From Cytauxzoon felis (taxonomy: Eukaryota > Apicomplexa > Aconoidasida > Piroplasmida > Theileriidae), in the NCBI GenBank assembly GCA_020283715.1, contig JAIQCW010000234.1, positions 19,459 to 83,458 on the forward strand: a DNA stretch of 64,000 nucleotides. The letters run 5' to 3'. Under the pieces are notes generated by a model. It did no database searches, was not told the origin of the DNA, and saw only the letters and a program-made list of their open reading frames with translations. This document shows positions 24,601-32,802 of this stretch, in pieces; positions within the stretch are counted from its first letter, which is position 1; every line of letters begins with the position of its first letter. Position numbers and translations under genes: made by a program.

Positions 24601-26807
24601 GTATATTAATACAAATTGATATAATAACAGGTAATTTTAATAATAATAAATTACCATATATATATAATGGTTATTATTATATTTTATCTATACCAAATAA
24701 ACCACAATATCAAATATTAAATTTAACATCATATAATATATCATTTACTATACCAGATAATATTAAAACTATTGAAGCACAAATGGTTGATAATTATGAT
24801 ACATATGATAATTTTGAAACAAATTTAATTAATAAAATAAATATATTATCACCATTTTGTATTACACATTATGTACCCAATAATATTATTTATAAAAATC
24901 TTAATCAACATCAAGTTGCATTAAAAATACTTAATGTAAATAATTGTGATTGGTTTATACAAAAATTCTCATTTATTAATAATAATATAAATACCATTAA
25001 ATTAAATCATAATAATACCATATATACCAATGTCATCATTAGACACTCTGGTACTATTATCATCATACTCTCCGATAATCTCAATGTCATACAAGATATT
25101 AATACACAACATCTCAAATTCAATTGGAACTCTATACTATTCAATCTCAAACTACCCAAAATCTCAATCACCATCGCTAATAAAAGAAAAATCTTCCTCG
25201 CACTTCATCTCACCAATATACAATCATACCTCAAAATAATACCCAAATTCAATACAAACTCACGAAATATCGAAACTAATTATAATAATATACCCGAAGA
25301 TTATACAACCACTGATTCCACTAGGCGTCCACCTAAAGTTACAACCTTGTCTTCCACTAGCCGTTCCACCGTTGGTCTTGCAGACAGCTCTCCTAATTAC
25401 CTATCCCTAAATGGTGGAGCCACTCCCGGAGATCGTGGCAGTGAGGAGACATGGATTGGACCTCAAGTGGAAGTGGAACCCGTAGCTGATCTCAGGGAAG
25501 CGAAGGGGGAAGTAATTAAAAGAGCTGACGGCAGGACCAAGGGTGGAGGTGACTGGAAAACCTGTGGTGGTGTATGGAATGGTGAGTGTGATGGTTGGGT
25601 GATAGAGACATCGACGATAATAAAGATGGTTCATGTGGATCATTTTGTTCAAGGTTATATACCGGTAATACTGAAGAGTTTGGCTAAGCGTCATTCAAGG
25701 CAGGAGTCATTTTTACAGGTTAGGATTGTATGTATATTGAGTCCGAAATCATTACCGATATATGATTCGATATATATAAAGACATCACCTTTATCAATAA
25801 ATGTAGAGATGCGTGTTTTAGAGCAGTTGTTTGATTATATTGAGATGATTAAGTTACAATCTGATGGTAATGATAAACAAGATTATGATTATTCTTTACA
25901 ATCTAGGGGTATTGCATTACCTGAGCCTAGATGGATAGATACTAAAAGTAGATTACCAGTATATATAATGAAGTTTAATATTGAGCCGATCAATCTAGTA
26001 TTGGCTATACGTACTAGTGAAGTTAAATTATCCAGACAAACTTTACAATTATTGGATTCATTACCATTAGATACTCCATCAGTATGTGTACATTTTGCAT
26101 CTGAGAAGAGGAATCATACAATATTATGTTGGAATGAATTAGTACAATCACTAAAGCATTCATATTTACGTCAATTGATAAGACAATCATTACCTAGTGC
26201 ATGGTTATCAAGTTCATTTGCATTATTACATGGTGTTATAAAGGGTACATGTTTATTATTTTCACAACCATTTGTATCATGTAACAAATTTAAAAATTCA
26301 TTTGAAGGTTTTATATTGGGTATAGGTAATGGGATTATATTATTTATTTTATATATATTCGGTGGACTTGCACAAAGTCTTGGTCATGTATTAAATATAT
26401 TTCATAAACTTATGGGTAGAGGTAGACCTAGACCACAAAGTATATTAGATGCATTATGGTTGGGTATTAATGGTTTATTATTAGATTTATTCTTTAGACC
26501 ATGGAAAAGATTAATATCAGATTTTAGGAAATCACATGGCAAAGGTGATTCAAAAACTAAAATTGGATGGAAATTAATTTCAAATTTAACAAAATGTATT
26601 CTGTGCCCTATAATTGGTATTGTAAATATGTTAATTACTATTGTTGAAGGTCTATCTAATGTATTATTAGGAGACTTCGAACAATTCACACACGTTTATG
26701 AAAGTGATCAATTGGGAAATCTTTTACAAACTGTGGATGATAAAGATAAACAACCAACAACTTTCATCAAGAGAATGAAGACAGCCACATTACGTAAATT
26801 CACCTAA
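12609..26807 (+). CDS. giant VPS13-like bridge lipid-transfer protein carrying ten in-frame elements
   Basis: Up to about 4,700 residues. The N-terminus (MLQYIVHQLIKAFGKDVLEQW, then LPFAIVKSNISRVVIKCPW) is a chorein domain. The C-terminus (SLKHSYLRQLIRQSL...FEGFILGIGNGI... GGLAQSLGHVLNIFHKL) matches the VPS13 C-terminal helical region. VPS13 proteins bridge membrane contact sites and move lipids. Open segments are 12609-14219, 14188-18582, about 18662-20202 (in frame from 18662, before its first ATG at 19063) and about 20090-26807. They join by an intron 14164-14221 or an indel in A6 at 14208-14213, by an intron 18512-18661, and by a one-base indel in A8 at 20080-20087 or an unseen intron. 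Ten mosaic elements interrupt the coding sequence without breaking it. Between them the protein is extremely Asn/Ile-rich. Confidence 0.8.
13362..13562 (+). repeat. mosaic element copy E9 (VPS13 exon, in frame)
   Basis: Ends CCACCTGAAGCTG and GACCTCAGGTGG. Encodes [18 protein letters not shown], then TPGDRGK and RELEGKVNRRADGRT. Core B is the variant GCGATCCACGGGAGCTGGA. Confidence 0.93.
15355..15660 (+). repeat. mosaic element copy E10 (VPS13 exon, in frame)
   Basis: It has two left ends (CCACCTGAGGTCC and CCACCTGAGATTAC), CTTGCAGACAGCT, CCACTAGGCGTGG, core A, core B, CCACGGCGAGTGG and GCTGACGGTAGG. It encodes [20 protein letters not shown] and [10 protein letters not shown]. Confidence 0.94.
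16675..16892 (+). repeat. mosaic element copy E11 (VPS13 exon, in frame)
   Basis: A near-consensus short form: CTTGCAGACAGCT, core A, ACCTCAAGTGG, core B, GCTGACGGCAGG and GACCTCAGG. The left end is reduced to CCACCGAGGTCC. Confidence 0.94.
17860..18254 (+). repeat. mosaic element copy E12 (VPS13 exon, in frame)
   Basis: A long composite with three left ends, two right ends and the nested module GAATCCGAGACGATC. Core A is altered (CTCCCCGTAAACGGTAAAG). It encodes [28 protein letters not shown] and two KTTSGGT motifs. The flanking skew flip is very clear here. Confidence 0.94.
19141..19526 (+). repeat. mosaic element copy E13 (VPS13 exon, in frame)
   Basis: Cores A and B are separated by an extra G-then-C-rich nested module (GGGGGTAAAAAACAC to CCCCAT) that encodes GGKKHYNYDLPHELDNKPH. 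It ends with ACTTCAGGTGG. Confidence 0.92.
20283..20603 (+). repeat. mosaic element copy E14 (VPS13 exon, in frame)
   Basis: CCACCCGAGGTCC, CGCCGTGGAGGCC, core A, then the nested GGGGTTATGGGGATAA module (GYGDKKPHNDNKPH), GACCTCAAGTGG, core B and GCTGACGGCAGGACC. Confidence 0.92.
21252..21544 (+). repeat. mosaic element copy E15 (VPS13 exon, in frame)
   Basis: Two left ends, CGCCGTGGTGG, core A, the nested GGATCATCCATCATGGGAA module (SSIMGMMEDGAK), a KDLLDVTSSGK segment, the core B variant AGCGATCTACGGGAGCTTGA and CGTCTGCAAGAC. Confidence 0.92.
22737..23060 (+). repeat. mosaic element copy E16 (VPS13 exon, in frame)
   Basis: CCACACGAGGTCC, CCTGCAGACAG, CCACCAGAGGTTGG, CCTGCCGTCAGCT, core A, the nested GAATCCGAGACGATC module (ESETIHGSRGE), CCACCACGGCGAGTGG, core B, GCTGACGGCAGG and GACCTCAGGTGG, then a second right end. 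Confidence 0.93.
23667..24042 (+). repeat. mosaic element copy E17 (VPS13 exon, in frame)
   Basis: CCACTTGAGGTCC, core A, the same SSIMGMMEDGAK module as E15, core B, KDVLDVTSGG, then a GGGGTTATGG-like module (MGYGDNKPHI) as in E14. It ends with the degenerate ACCCCTGGTGG. Confidence 0.92.
25318..25570 (+). repeat. mosaic element copy E18 (VPS13 exon, in frame)
   Basis: It opens with CCACTAGGCGTCC, then CCACCTAAAGTTAC, CTTGCAGACAGCT, core A with a CCTAAATGGTGG variant, GGACCTCAAGTGG, core B and GCTGACGGCAGG. The right end is degenerate. It is the last copy before the conserved C-terminal region. Confidence 0.92.
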
Positions 26808-27372
26808 CTTTAAACTAGCTTTTGTAATTTATTTAAAAATTAATTGATGATGTGATGAAATTAGAAGTCAGTTATATAGTTGATTTTAATAATAAAGTTT
26901 AGTCTTGATGTTATTAATCTTTGACATGCATCATTACTTGTGTATCAGACATGTCTATAATTTGTTGAAATTTAGCTAGCTAAAATATAATTTTTAATAT
27001 TAGATCTTGTGGTGTTTATTAAATGCAATTTAAGTTCAATGCATGGTTTTGTTTTTAATTAATTTGTTACATGATCGTGAATAAATTAATTTATAATTTA
27101 TTGTCTAAATGTGTTTGAATGGTAGTTGGTGAATAACCACTGTTGCAAAAATTATTTCATGTGAAGATCTTAATTACAAAATAGTTATAATGTATTATTT
27201 TTAATGTGAGATGTTCAATTTAATTAAAAAGACTTATTATAAATCATGTCTATGATCTAATTTAGTTCCCCCATTATATGATGTTGGAAATTAGGATTGT
27301 AGTTTGAACGCATTCAATGCGAATTAAATGGTAGTCTTGTATGTATTGTAGTATATTTTTAATAATAATTGT
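26808..27372. other. AT-rich intergenic region
   Basis: No gene, element or RNA is seen. It separates the VPS13-like stop codon from the FAINT gene and should hold the FAINT promoter. Confidence 0.6.
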
Positions 27373-29784
27373 ATGTGTACAATGAAGTTCTTAATATTTG
27401 TCATATTTATATTATGTGAATATATGTCTATTGGTGGTAAAGATGTACTATCTGGTAGGAATTATGTAGATGTTAATATTTTGGATGGAGATGAAGATTA
27501 TATAGTAGTAAAGGAATATGATGATAGTATAGATGTTTCTACTTACATTTTTGTATCGAGATTAGAATCGGAGATAACGATGGTTAAGGATGGCTCACAG
27601 ATGATACATTATGGTCCTAAAGAGTGTAAATCTATTTGTATGAAAGTACATGATAATGTTAATTTAATAGTTATATGTATAGAAATTGGTACTGGTATAT
27701 TTGCAAGGAAAAAGTGCTATTATTATCGTAAACTTACTGAATCATGGAGTATTATTGAGAAGGATCAGTATGATGAATATTTGAAATTATGGAACCAAAA
27801 TATCGATTTGACACCTGTAGAATTGCCGAGCACATCGGATGGTAAAGTGATATTGAATGTATTGAAGACTAAACTAAATGATATGTATGATATAAGTATT
27901 GATAAATTTGGTAGTATAACGACTACTACATTTACTCCAAAGGAGGGTGTACATTTTACATCTATAAAATTACCGGGTATGAGTGGTAGATGGGATATAT
28001 CAGATGATGTGAATTGTAATAGGGTTATATATACAAAGGCTGGAGAAAATATGTTAATATCTGCGGAATCGTCTGATAAAAATACAGGTAATGAAGTTAT
28101 TGAATGTATGGAGAAGAAAGGTAGGAGATTATGGAATAGAATAGAGAGAAGAGAGTATATGTATGGTGTATATAAATTGATGAATGGTAGAAGGAATATT
28201 ACATTGGATCTGTCATTGAGGCAGCATCAACATTTTTCTATTACACTTGTCAAATATAGTATGTTTAATGAGAATAAAGTAATATTTGTACCTAAAAATA
28301 ATGTGGAAATAGTATCTATTGTTGATAAAAATTATGATATTGAAAATTTGTTCGATGATTTATGTACTTGTGCTGTATATATTTATAATGATTCGAGTAA
28401 GATATTAAAATTGAAAATTGTAAGTGGTCATATGGAAACACTTTTTAAATATTACAAGAAATTTTATGGATTATGGGTTCAGATTGATGGTGAAGAGTTT
28501 GAATCTATAAGATTCAGTATCAAAAATAGTTTACACGACGCTGTATTATGCCTTGAACAATTTGAGGATGAAAAGTTTATAACTACTGTGGAAGTCGATA
28601 GATATGATATAGTTAGCAAAGTAATTAAACCTAGAGAAAAGGTGAAGGTTACAGCGATTGAGGGTATATCTACAGAACCTATTGAAATAAAAGACGTAGT
28701 TTTATGTCGAAAAGTAACTTATACATGTGATGATGAGTTAAAATTATTGAAAATTGATGCGGAATGTACCGCAACTAAAGAGAGTTTATGTAATTATTAT
28801 ATGTTAATTGATTCTTCATGGGCTAAGATTACACATGATGGTTATAATTCAGCCATGTATAGACTGAAAAATAATATTAAATCTGTTGATATGAATATTA
28901 AAAGTATTGGTGATATTGATGGAGTCAGTAAAAAGGTTATATTTATTAAAAGTACTGGTGCTAAATGTACTGTATTTGAGCCCAATTCTGGATACATCAT
29001 TAGTTCTGTATTTGATGATAATGGTAATATTCTTAAACCCGAAGTTACGCATGGATATTGTAAAGTTGTATATAATCAGAGGGATGATCAAGGCTATATC
29101 AAACTTAAAAGTAAGAAACTATCAGTTATAGGCGGTTATAAATTCAACTGTTATTATGATGATGGTGGTGATTTAACAGAAATTGATTTGGGTAAATATG
29201 AATTTGGAGCCCCCCATCTACTATACAGTGTAGATACTTCAACCAAAATGAAGTATCAACCGATACCAGAAGAATCTAGTAGTGCTAGTGAAACTATCGC
29301 TAGTGCATCTTCCACTCACCGTGGCGGTTCTACTTTAAGTGGAGTTGGTCCAACAGATGGTGATGGTGGAAGAGATTTGGGTGCAAGACCAAAAGTACCA
29401 AGTATGAGACATAAATCTAAAGGTGGTAAAGGAGGAATGATAAAACCAAACGTAATTAGAGTCAATATAAAGTCGACGAAAACAACAAATTATTATGATA
29501 TCACAGAAAGTAGAACAAGCACAATGGCTACAGTTATATATACACCTAAAGATAATAACGTCTTCACACTCGTATACCACGGAAACGATTTGGTATGGGA
29601 ATCTAGTGATATATCAACCTACTGCCATAAAATAATAGTCACAGTTGATGAAAGTACTGAATCAATACTCGCTAGGCTAGTGTTAACAGACGGAGAAGTA
29701 CTCTTGCACAAAAAAGATGGTGATTGGAACACAATCACCAGAGGAGAATACTACGAACTCGTCATGAAAAACTACGCTTTCTAA
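27373..29784 (+). CDS. secreted multi-FAINT-domain protein
   Basis: Single-exon ORF of 803 residues; the ATG at 27382 gives a cleaner signal peptide (MKFLIFVIFILCEYMSIGG) and 800 residues. Several FAINT-type units follow, each with a Y/F-x-P-K/x-x-G/N strand, a short loop and a W or I strand, for example TFTPKEGVHFTSIKLPGMSG, VFEPNSGYIISSVFDDNGN and IYTPKDNNVFTLVYHGNDLV followed by WES. FAINT proteins in Theileria are mostly secreted; their role is unknown. Around residues 635-690 a low-complexity Ser/Gly/Lys linker contains a lone element module (SSTHRGGS). It has the same signal peptide plus FAINT layout as the protein at 4.5-6.2 kb but little similarity in sequence. Confidence 0.8.
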   Translation: MCTMKFLIFVIFILCEYMSIGGKDVLSGRNYVDVNILDGDEDYIVVKEYDDSIDVSTYIFVSRLESEITMVKDGSQMIHYGPKECKSICMKVHDNVNLIVICIEIGTGIFARKKCYYYRKLTESWSIIEKDQYDEYLKLWNQNIDLTPVELPSTSDGKVILNVLKTKLNDMYDISIDKFGSITTTTFTPKEGVHFTSIKLPGMSGRWDISDDVNCNRVIYTKAGENMLISAESSDKNTGNEVIECMEKKGRRLWNRIERREYMYGVYKLMNGRRNITLDLSLRQHQHFSITLVKYSMFNENKVIFVPKNNVEIVSIVDKNYDIENLFDDLCTCAVYIYNDSSKILKLKIVSGHMETLFKYYKKFYGLWVQIDGEEFESIRFSIKNSLHDAVLCLEQFEDEKFITTVEVDRYDIVSKVIKPREKVKVTAIEGISTEPIEIKDVVLCRKVTYTCDDELKLLKIDAECTATKESLCNYYMLIDSSWAKITHDGYNSAMYRLKNNIKSVDMNIKSIGDIDGVSKKVIFIKSTGAKCTVFEPNSGYIISSVFDDNGNILKPEVTHGYCKVVYNQRDDQGYIKLKSKKLSVIGGYKFNCYYDDGGDLTEIDLGKYEFGAPHLLYSVDTSTKMKYQPIPEESSSASETIASASSTHRGGSTLSGVGPTDGDGGRDLGARPKVPSMRHKSKGGKGGMIKPNVIRVNIKSTKTTNYYDITESRTSTMATVIYTPKDNNVFTLVYHGNDLVWESSDISTYCHKIIVTVDESTESILARLVLTDGEVLLHKKDGDWNTITRGEYYELVMKNYAF
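29309..29328 (+). repeat. lone element module E19 in FAINT exon
   Basis: TCTTCCACTCACCGTGGCGG matches the TCTTCCACTCGCCGTGGAGG module in 18 of 20 positions and is in the same coding frame (SSTHRGGS against SSTRRGAS). No other part of the element is nearby, so this is either a remnant or a chance match. Confidence 0.4.
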
Positions 29785-29887
29785 TTTGTTAAACTACAAT
29801 AATTAATCTAGTTAATTAAATATCTCTATATACGAATTATAAACACTCTAATTCACGTCTAGCTTACTTTGTCTTGCAGAGAACTCT

Positions 29888-29979
29888 CCACTTGAGGTCG
29901 TCCTGCCGTCAGCTTCTTTATTTAGTTCCCCCTCCGCTTCCCTGAGATCAGCTTCGGGTATTCCACTCGAGGTCCAATC
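29888..29979 (-). repeat. mosaic element copy E20 (partial)
   Basis: A reverse half-element: CCACTTGAGGTCG, CCTGCCGTCAGCT, core B' (CTTCCCTGAGATCAGC) and CCACTCGAGGTCC. Core A is absent. Confidence 0.88.
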
Positions 29980-30325
29980 TACCGCATCTAATATAGACTA
30001 TATTTATCGGGATAATAAACACCATTTCCACTACAATGTTAATGTCTATTGATGCTTTTTCTATGAATATAATATATACTTATGTATCAATACAATTGAA
30101 GGATGATGTATAGTTATAGGAAGATATATATGTATTAATATAAATAATAATTATAATATATATACTGTATTACTACTAACATGATGTGAAGTATTATGGT
30201 AACTATATTATACTTATAATAATACTAACTATATATACTTTTATAAAATTATTAAAATATTATAAGAAGGTTGTAAATGATTAGATTCATCATTCAAATT
30301 TATTTAATATAGTATTTCGTAATGT

Positions 30326-30450
30326 CTACTGAGATTGATATCAGGGAAATAATAGAGGGGTAAGAAGGAGAATTATAGCAGAGAATTACACTGTGCGAAA
30401 AAAAATGTTATATATACTTCTTCCCAATTGATAAAAGACTATCTCAGTAG
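30326..30450. ncRNA. candidate structured RNA or hairpin locus
   Basis: CTACTGAGAT (30326-30335) and ATCTCAGTAG (30441-30450) are exact inverted repeats enclosing 105 bp. Inside, GGGGTAAGAAGG can pair with CTTCTTCCC. This unusually GC-richer island stands in AT-rich intergenic DNA and has no open frame. I match it to no known RNA family, so it is a structure candidate only. Confidence 0.28.
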
Positions 30451-30562
30451 CCGAAGGTCCAATTTTGCCATGATAACCTTTTAAATTGTACCAACTTTAA
30501 AGTCCATAAATTTTAGTTACAATGTATCAAAATGAGTAATTTTTTAAAAAAATCGCGATAAT

Positions 30563-30871
30563 TTATTTCCTTGCAGCGTGTAATACAGTGAGTACAACAA
30601 ATATCATGTATGTGACAGCATGGTTATGATAGTTAATTAATGCTTCAGCATATGGTGTAGCAGGATCGAAACCACCCACACTAGTTCTCCATCTTTCAGG
30701 TGCATCAGCGCTATAAAAAATTGTATTTATCACATTTAATATGAATTGCTAAACATACTATGCTGGCATAGCTCTAAAAGTCGGTATGTTGAGCTTGGAT
30801 TTTAAAACTTTAAATAACGAGCCTGAGCCTTTAGACTCCGAATCTAATTCGGCACTTGTAATATTATACAT
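30563..30871 (-). CDS. small single-TM protein, possibly mitochondrial
   Basis: Two exons, 30871-30759 and 30710-30563, are joined at a consensus GTATGT donor and a TTTTTTATAG acceptor and give 86 residues. The protein starts MYNITSAELDSES, continues with a basic amphipathic stretch (FKVLKSKLNIPTFRAMPAYA) and WRTSVGGFDPATPYAEALIN, and ends in one membrane helix (VTYMIFVVLTVL) with the tail HAARK. Size and layout resemble small inner-membrane respiratory or ATP synthase subunits, which is inference only; no family is recognised. The gene is too short and too split to be found by a simple ORF search. Confidence 0.7.
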
Positions 30872-31334
30872 TTTAATAATTTCAGTGCAGAAATCATTAG
30901 ATTTTAGTACTGCAAACTAATGATGAGATACAATGATCTCAGTGGGGACACTGGGAACTATGTGTAGAAGACTGGATAAATCTCAGAACTAAAAGGTTGG
31001 AAATGAAGCATTTTAATTAATGCAGTTGATACTTAACAATATTATTGTCCAGATTTTGGTGTTTTTATAAAATTTTTATCGCATTATCGGTTAATTTTTG
31101 GCATACGTAATTAGGATGATCAAGATGAGCTAGAAAGGTACAGTAAGTACGCCTTAGACAAGAGAAACATAATTTTGTTAATAAATTAATTGTCATATCG
31201 CATTTTTTAAATTAAATCTTTGCCATCTTATCGAAGCTACTGCTATAGGGTCGTGGATGCATACTTGAGGAACTGAATTCTACCATATACCCTTATATTC
31301 AATAGGCAACCCATTTAAACTCGATCCATCTTTC
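30872..31334. other. intergenic region
   Basis: Upstream region of the small minus-strand gene. I see no further gene. The last 120 bases are C-rich as element E21 approaches. Confidence 0.5.
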
Positions 31335-31549
31335 CCACTCGCCGTGGTGGCTTTCTCTATTTACTTCCCCCTCCGCCTCCCTGAGATCAGCTACGGGTTC
31401 CACTTGAGGTCCAATCACTATCTTCGTCACGATCTCTGGGAGTGGCATTACTCTTTAGAGATAGGTAATTAGAAGAGCTGACGGCAGGACTAACCTAAGG
31501 TGGAGAGCTGTCTGCAAGACGAAAAGAGGTGAATTGGACCCCAGGTGGA
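31335..31549 (-). repeat. mosaic element copy E21
   Basis: CCACTCGCCGTGGTGGC, core B', CCACTTGAGGTCC, core A' (with CACGATCTCTGGGAGTGG), AGCTGACGGCAGG, AGCTGTCTGCAAG and a terminal GACCCCAGGTGG. It is intergenic, 88 bp upstream of the Ctu1 start. Confidence 0.92.
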
Positions 31550-31636
31550 AGGCAAGGTTGTAACCTCGGATGTACGAGTTTTTCAAGATAACTGGTGTTA
31601 AAGTAGTTATTTACAAGTGTATATCATTTATATAAG

Positions 31637-32554
31637 ATGGAATGTCATAATTGTGGTAATATGGCTGTATTGAGACGGTCGTTATCTCGTTTACCTTCAT
31701 GTAGGGAGTGTTTTATTTCATCATTTGAAGAGGATGTATATAATTTGATTATGAATGAGGAAATGATAATTAAAGGTGATCGTGTATGTGTTGGTGTATC
31801 TGGTGGTAAGGATTCGTCTGTATTGGCACATGTATTGAGTATAATTAATGAGAGATATGATTGTGGTTGGAATTTATTTTTGTTAGCTATTGATGAGGGT
31901 ATAAGAGGTTATCGTGATGATTCACTAAAAGTTGTATATAATATATATAAGAAGTATAATTTGGAATTAGTAGTATTAGATTTTAAGGAGAGATTTGGTT
32001 ATTCTATGGATGAAGTAGTAGAATTGATTGGTAATAGAGGTAATTGTACAATATGTGGTACATTTAGGCGTAAAATATTAGAAATTGGTTGTAGATTAAT
32101 AGGTGCAAATAAATTATGTACTGGACATAATGCTGATGATATGGCAGAGACTGTATTATTGAATTTATTCAGAGGTGATATATTAAAATTAACAAAATCG
32201 GATAAAGATATAAAATTAAGACGTATAAAACCATTAAAATTAACATTACAGAAAGAAATTGTATTATATGCACGTTATTTAAATTTAGAATATTTTACTA
32301 CAGAATGTATATATTCATCAGAAGCATATCGTGGTTATATGCGTAATTTTATAAAAAATTTAGAAATATTAAATCCACAAATATTAATTAATATTTTAAT
32401 ATCAGGTAATAAATTTATTACAAATAATAATAATTATAATAATAAAAAATTAATTAATTGTTTATCTTGTAATGAATTAAATTATAATATTAAATGTAAA
32501 TGTTGTACAATTATTGATAATTTAAATAATCGTCTATATTTAAAAGATAATTAG
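31637..32554 (+). CDS. NCS6: cytoplasmic tRNA 2-thiolation protein Ctu1/Ncs6
   Basis: Single-exon ORF of 305 residues. It is the ATP-pyrophosphatase that activates U34 of tRNAs (Lys, Glu, Gln) for 2-thiolation, normally with Ctu2/Ncs2 and the Urm1 sulfur relay. Seen directly: an N-terminal zinc ribbon (C3-x2-C6 and C22-x2-C25), the PP-loop SGGKDS at 55-60, the C137-TIC140-G motif, GHNADDMAETVLLN near residue 165, and a C-terminal Cys cluster (CLSCNE...CKCC). The length is a little shorter than typical Ncs6. The second half is strongly AT- and Asn-rich. The start is the first ATG, at the conserved MxCxxC. Confidence 0.93.
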   Translation: MECHNCGNMAVLRRSLSRLPSCRECFISSFEEDVYNLIMNEEMIIKGDRVCVGVSGGKDSSVLAHVLSIINERYDCGWNLFLLAIDEGIRGYRDDSLKVVYNIYKKYNLELVVLDFKERFGYSMDEVVELIGNRGNCTICGTFRRKILEIGCRLIGANKLCTGHNADDMAETVLLNLFRGDILKLTKSDKDIKLRRIKPLKLTLQKEIVLYARYLNLEYFTTECIYSSEAYRGYMRNFIKNLEILNPQILINILISGNKFITNNNNYNNKKLINCLSCNELNYNIKCKCCTIIDNLNNRLYLKDN

Positions 32555-32802
32555 TCTTTTTTTTTCTTCATAAATAATTATATTTAATACAGTGGGGGAT
32601 TTAGCACATTATAGCATATAATATGAATATATATCACGCTTATAATAATTACTTAATTTGTATTACATCTTATATATTTATATATTATTTAAATTTAATG
32701 GAATAGTATTTCTATTATTATATGTATAAATTCAAATGTAGATTGTTACTTGTTGTATATCTCATCCATTACATTTAATATATCCAAACTTTATAATAAA
32801 CA

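Noticed and set aside
12609..26807. Reading the exonic elements in the VPS13-like gene as unspliced introns
   Set aside because: No consensus GTAAGT/GTATGT donor sits just before each copy, and all ten lengths keep the frame open. RNA evidence would be needed to overturn this.
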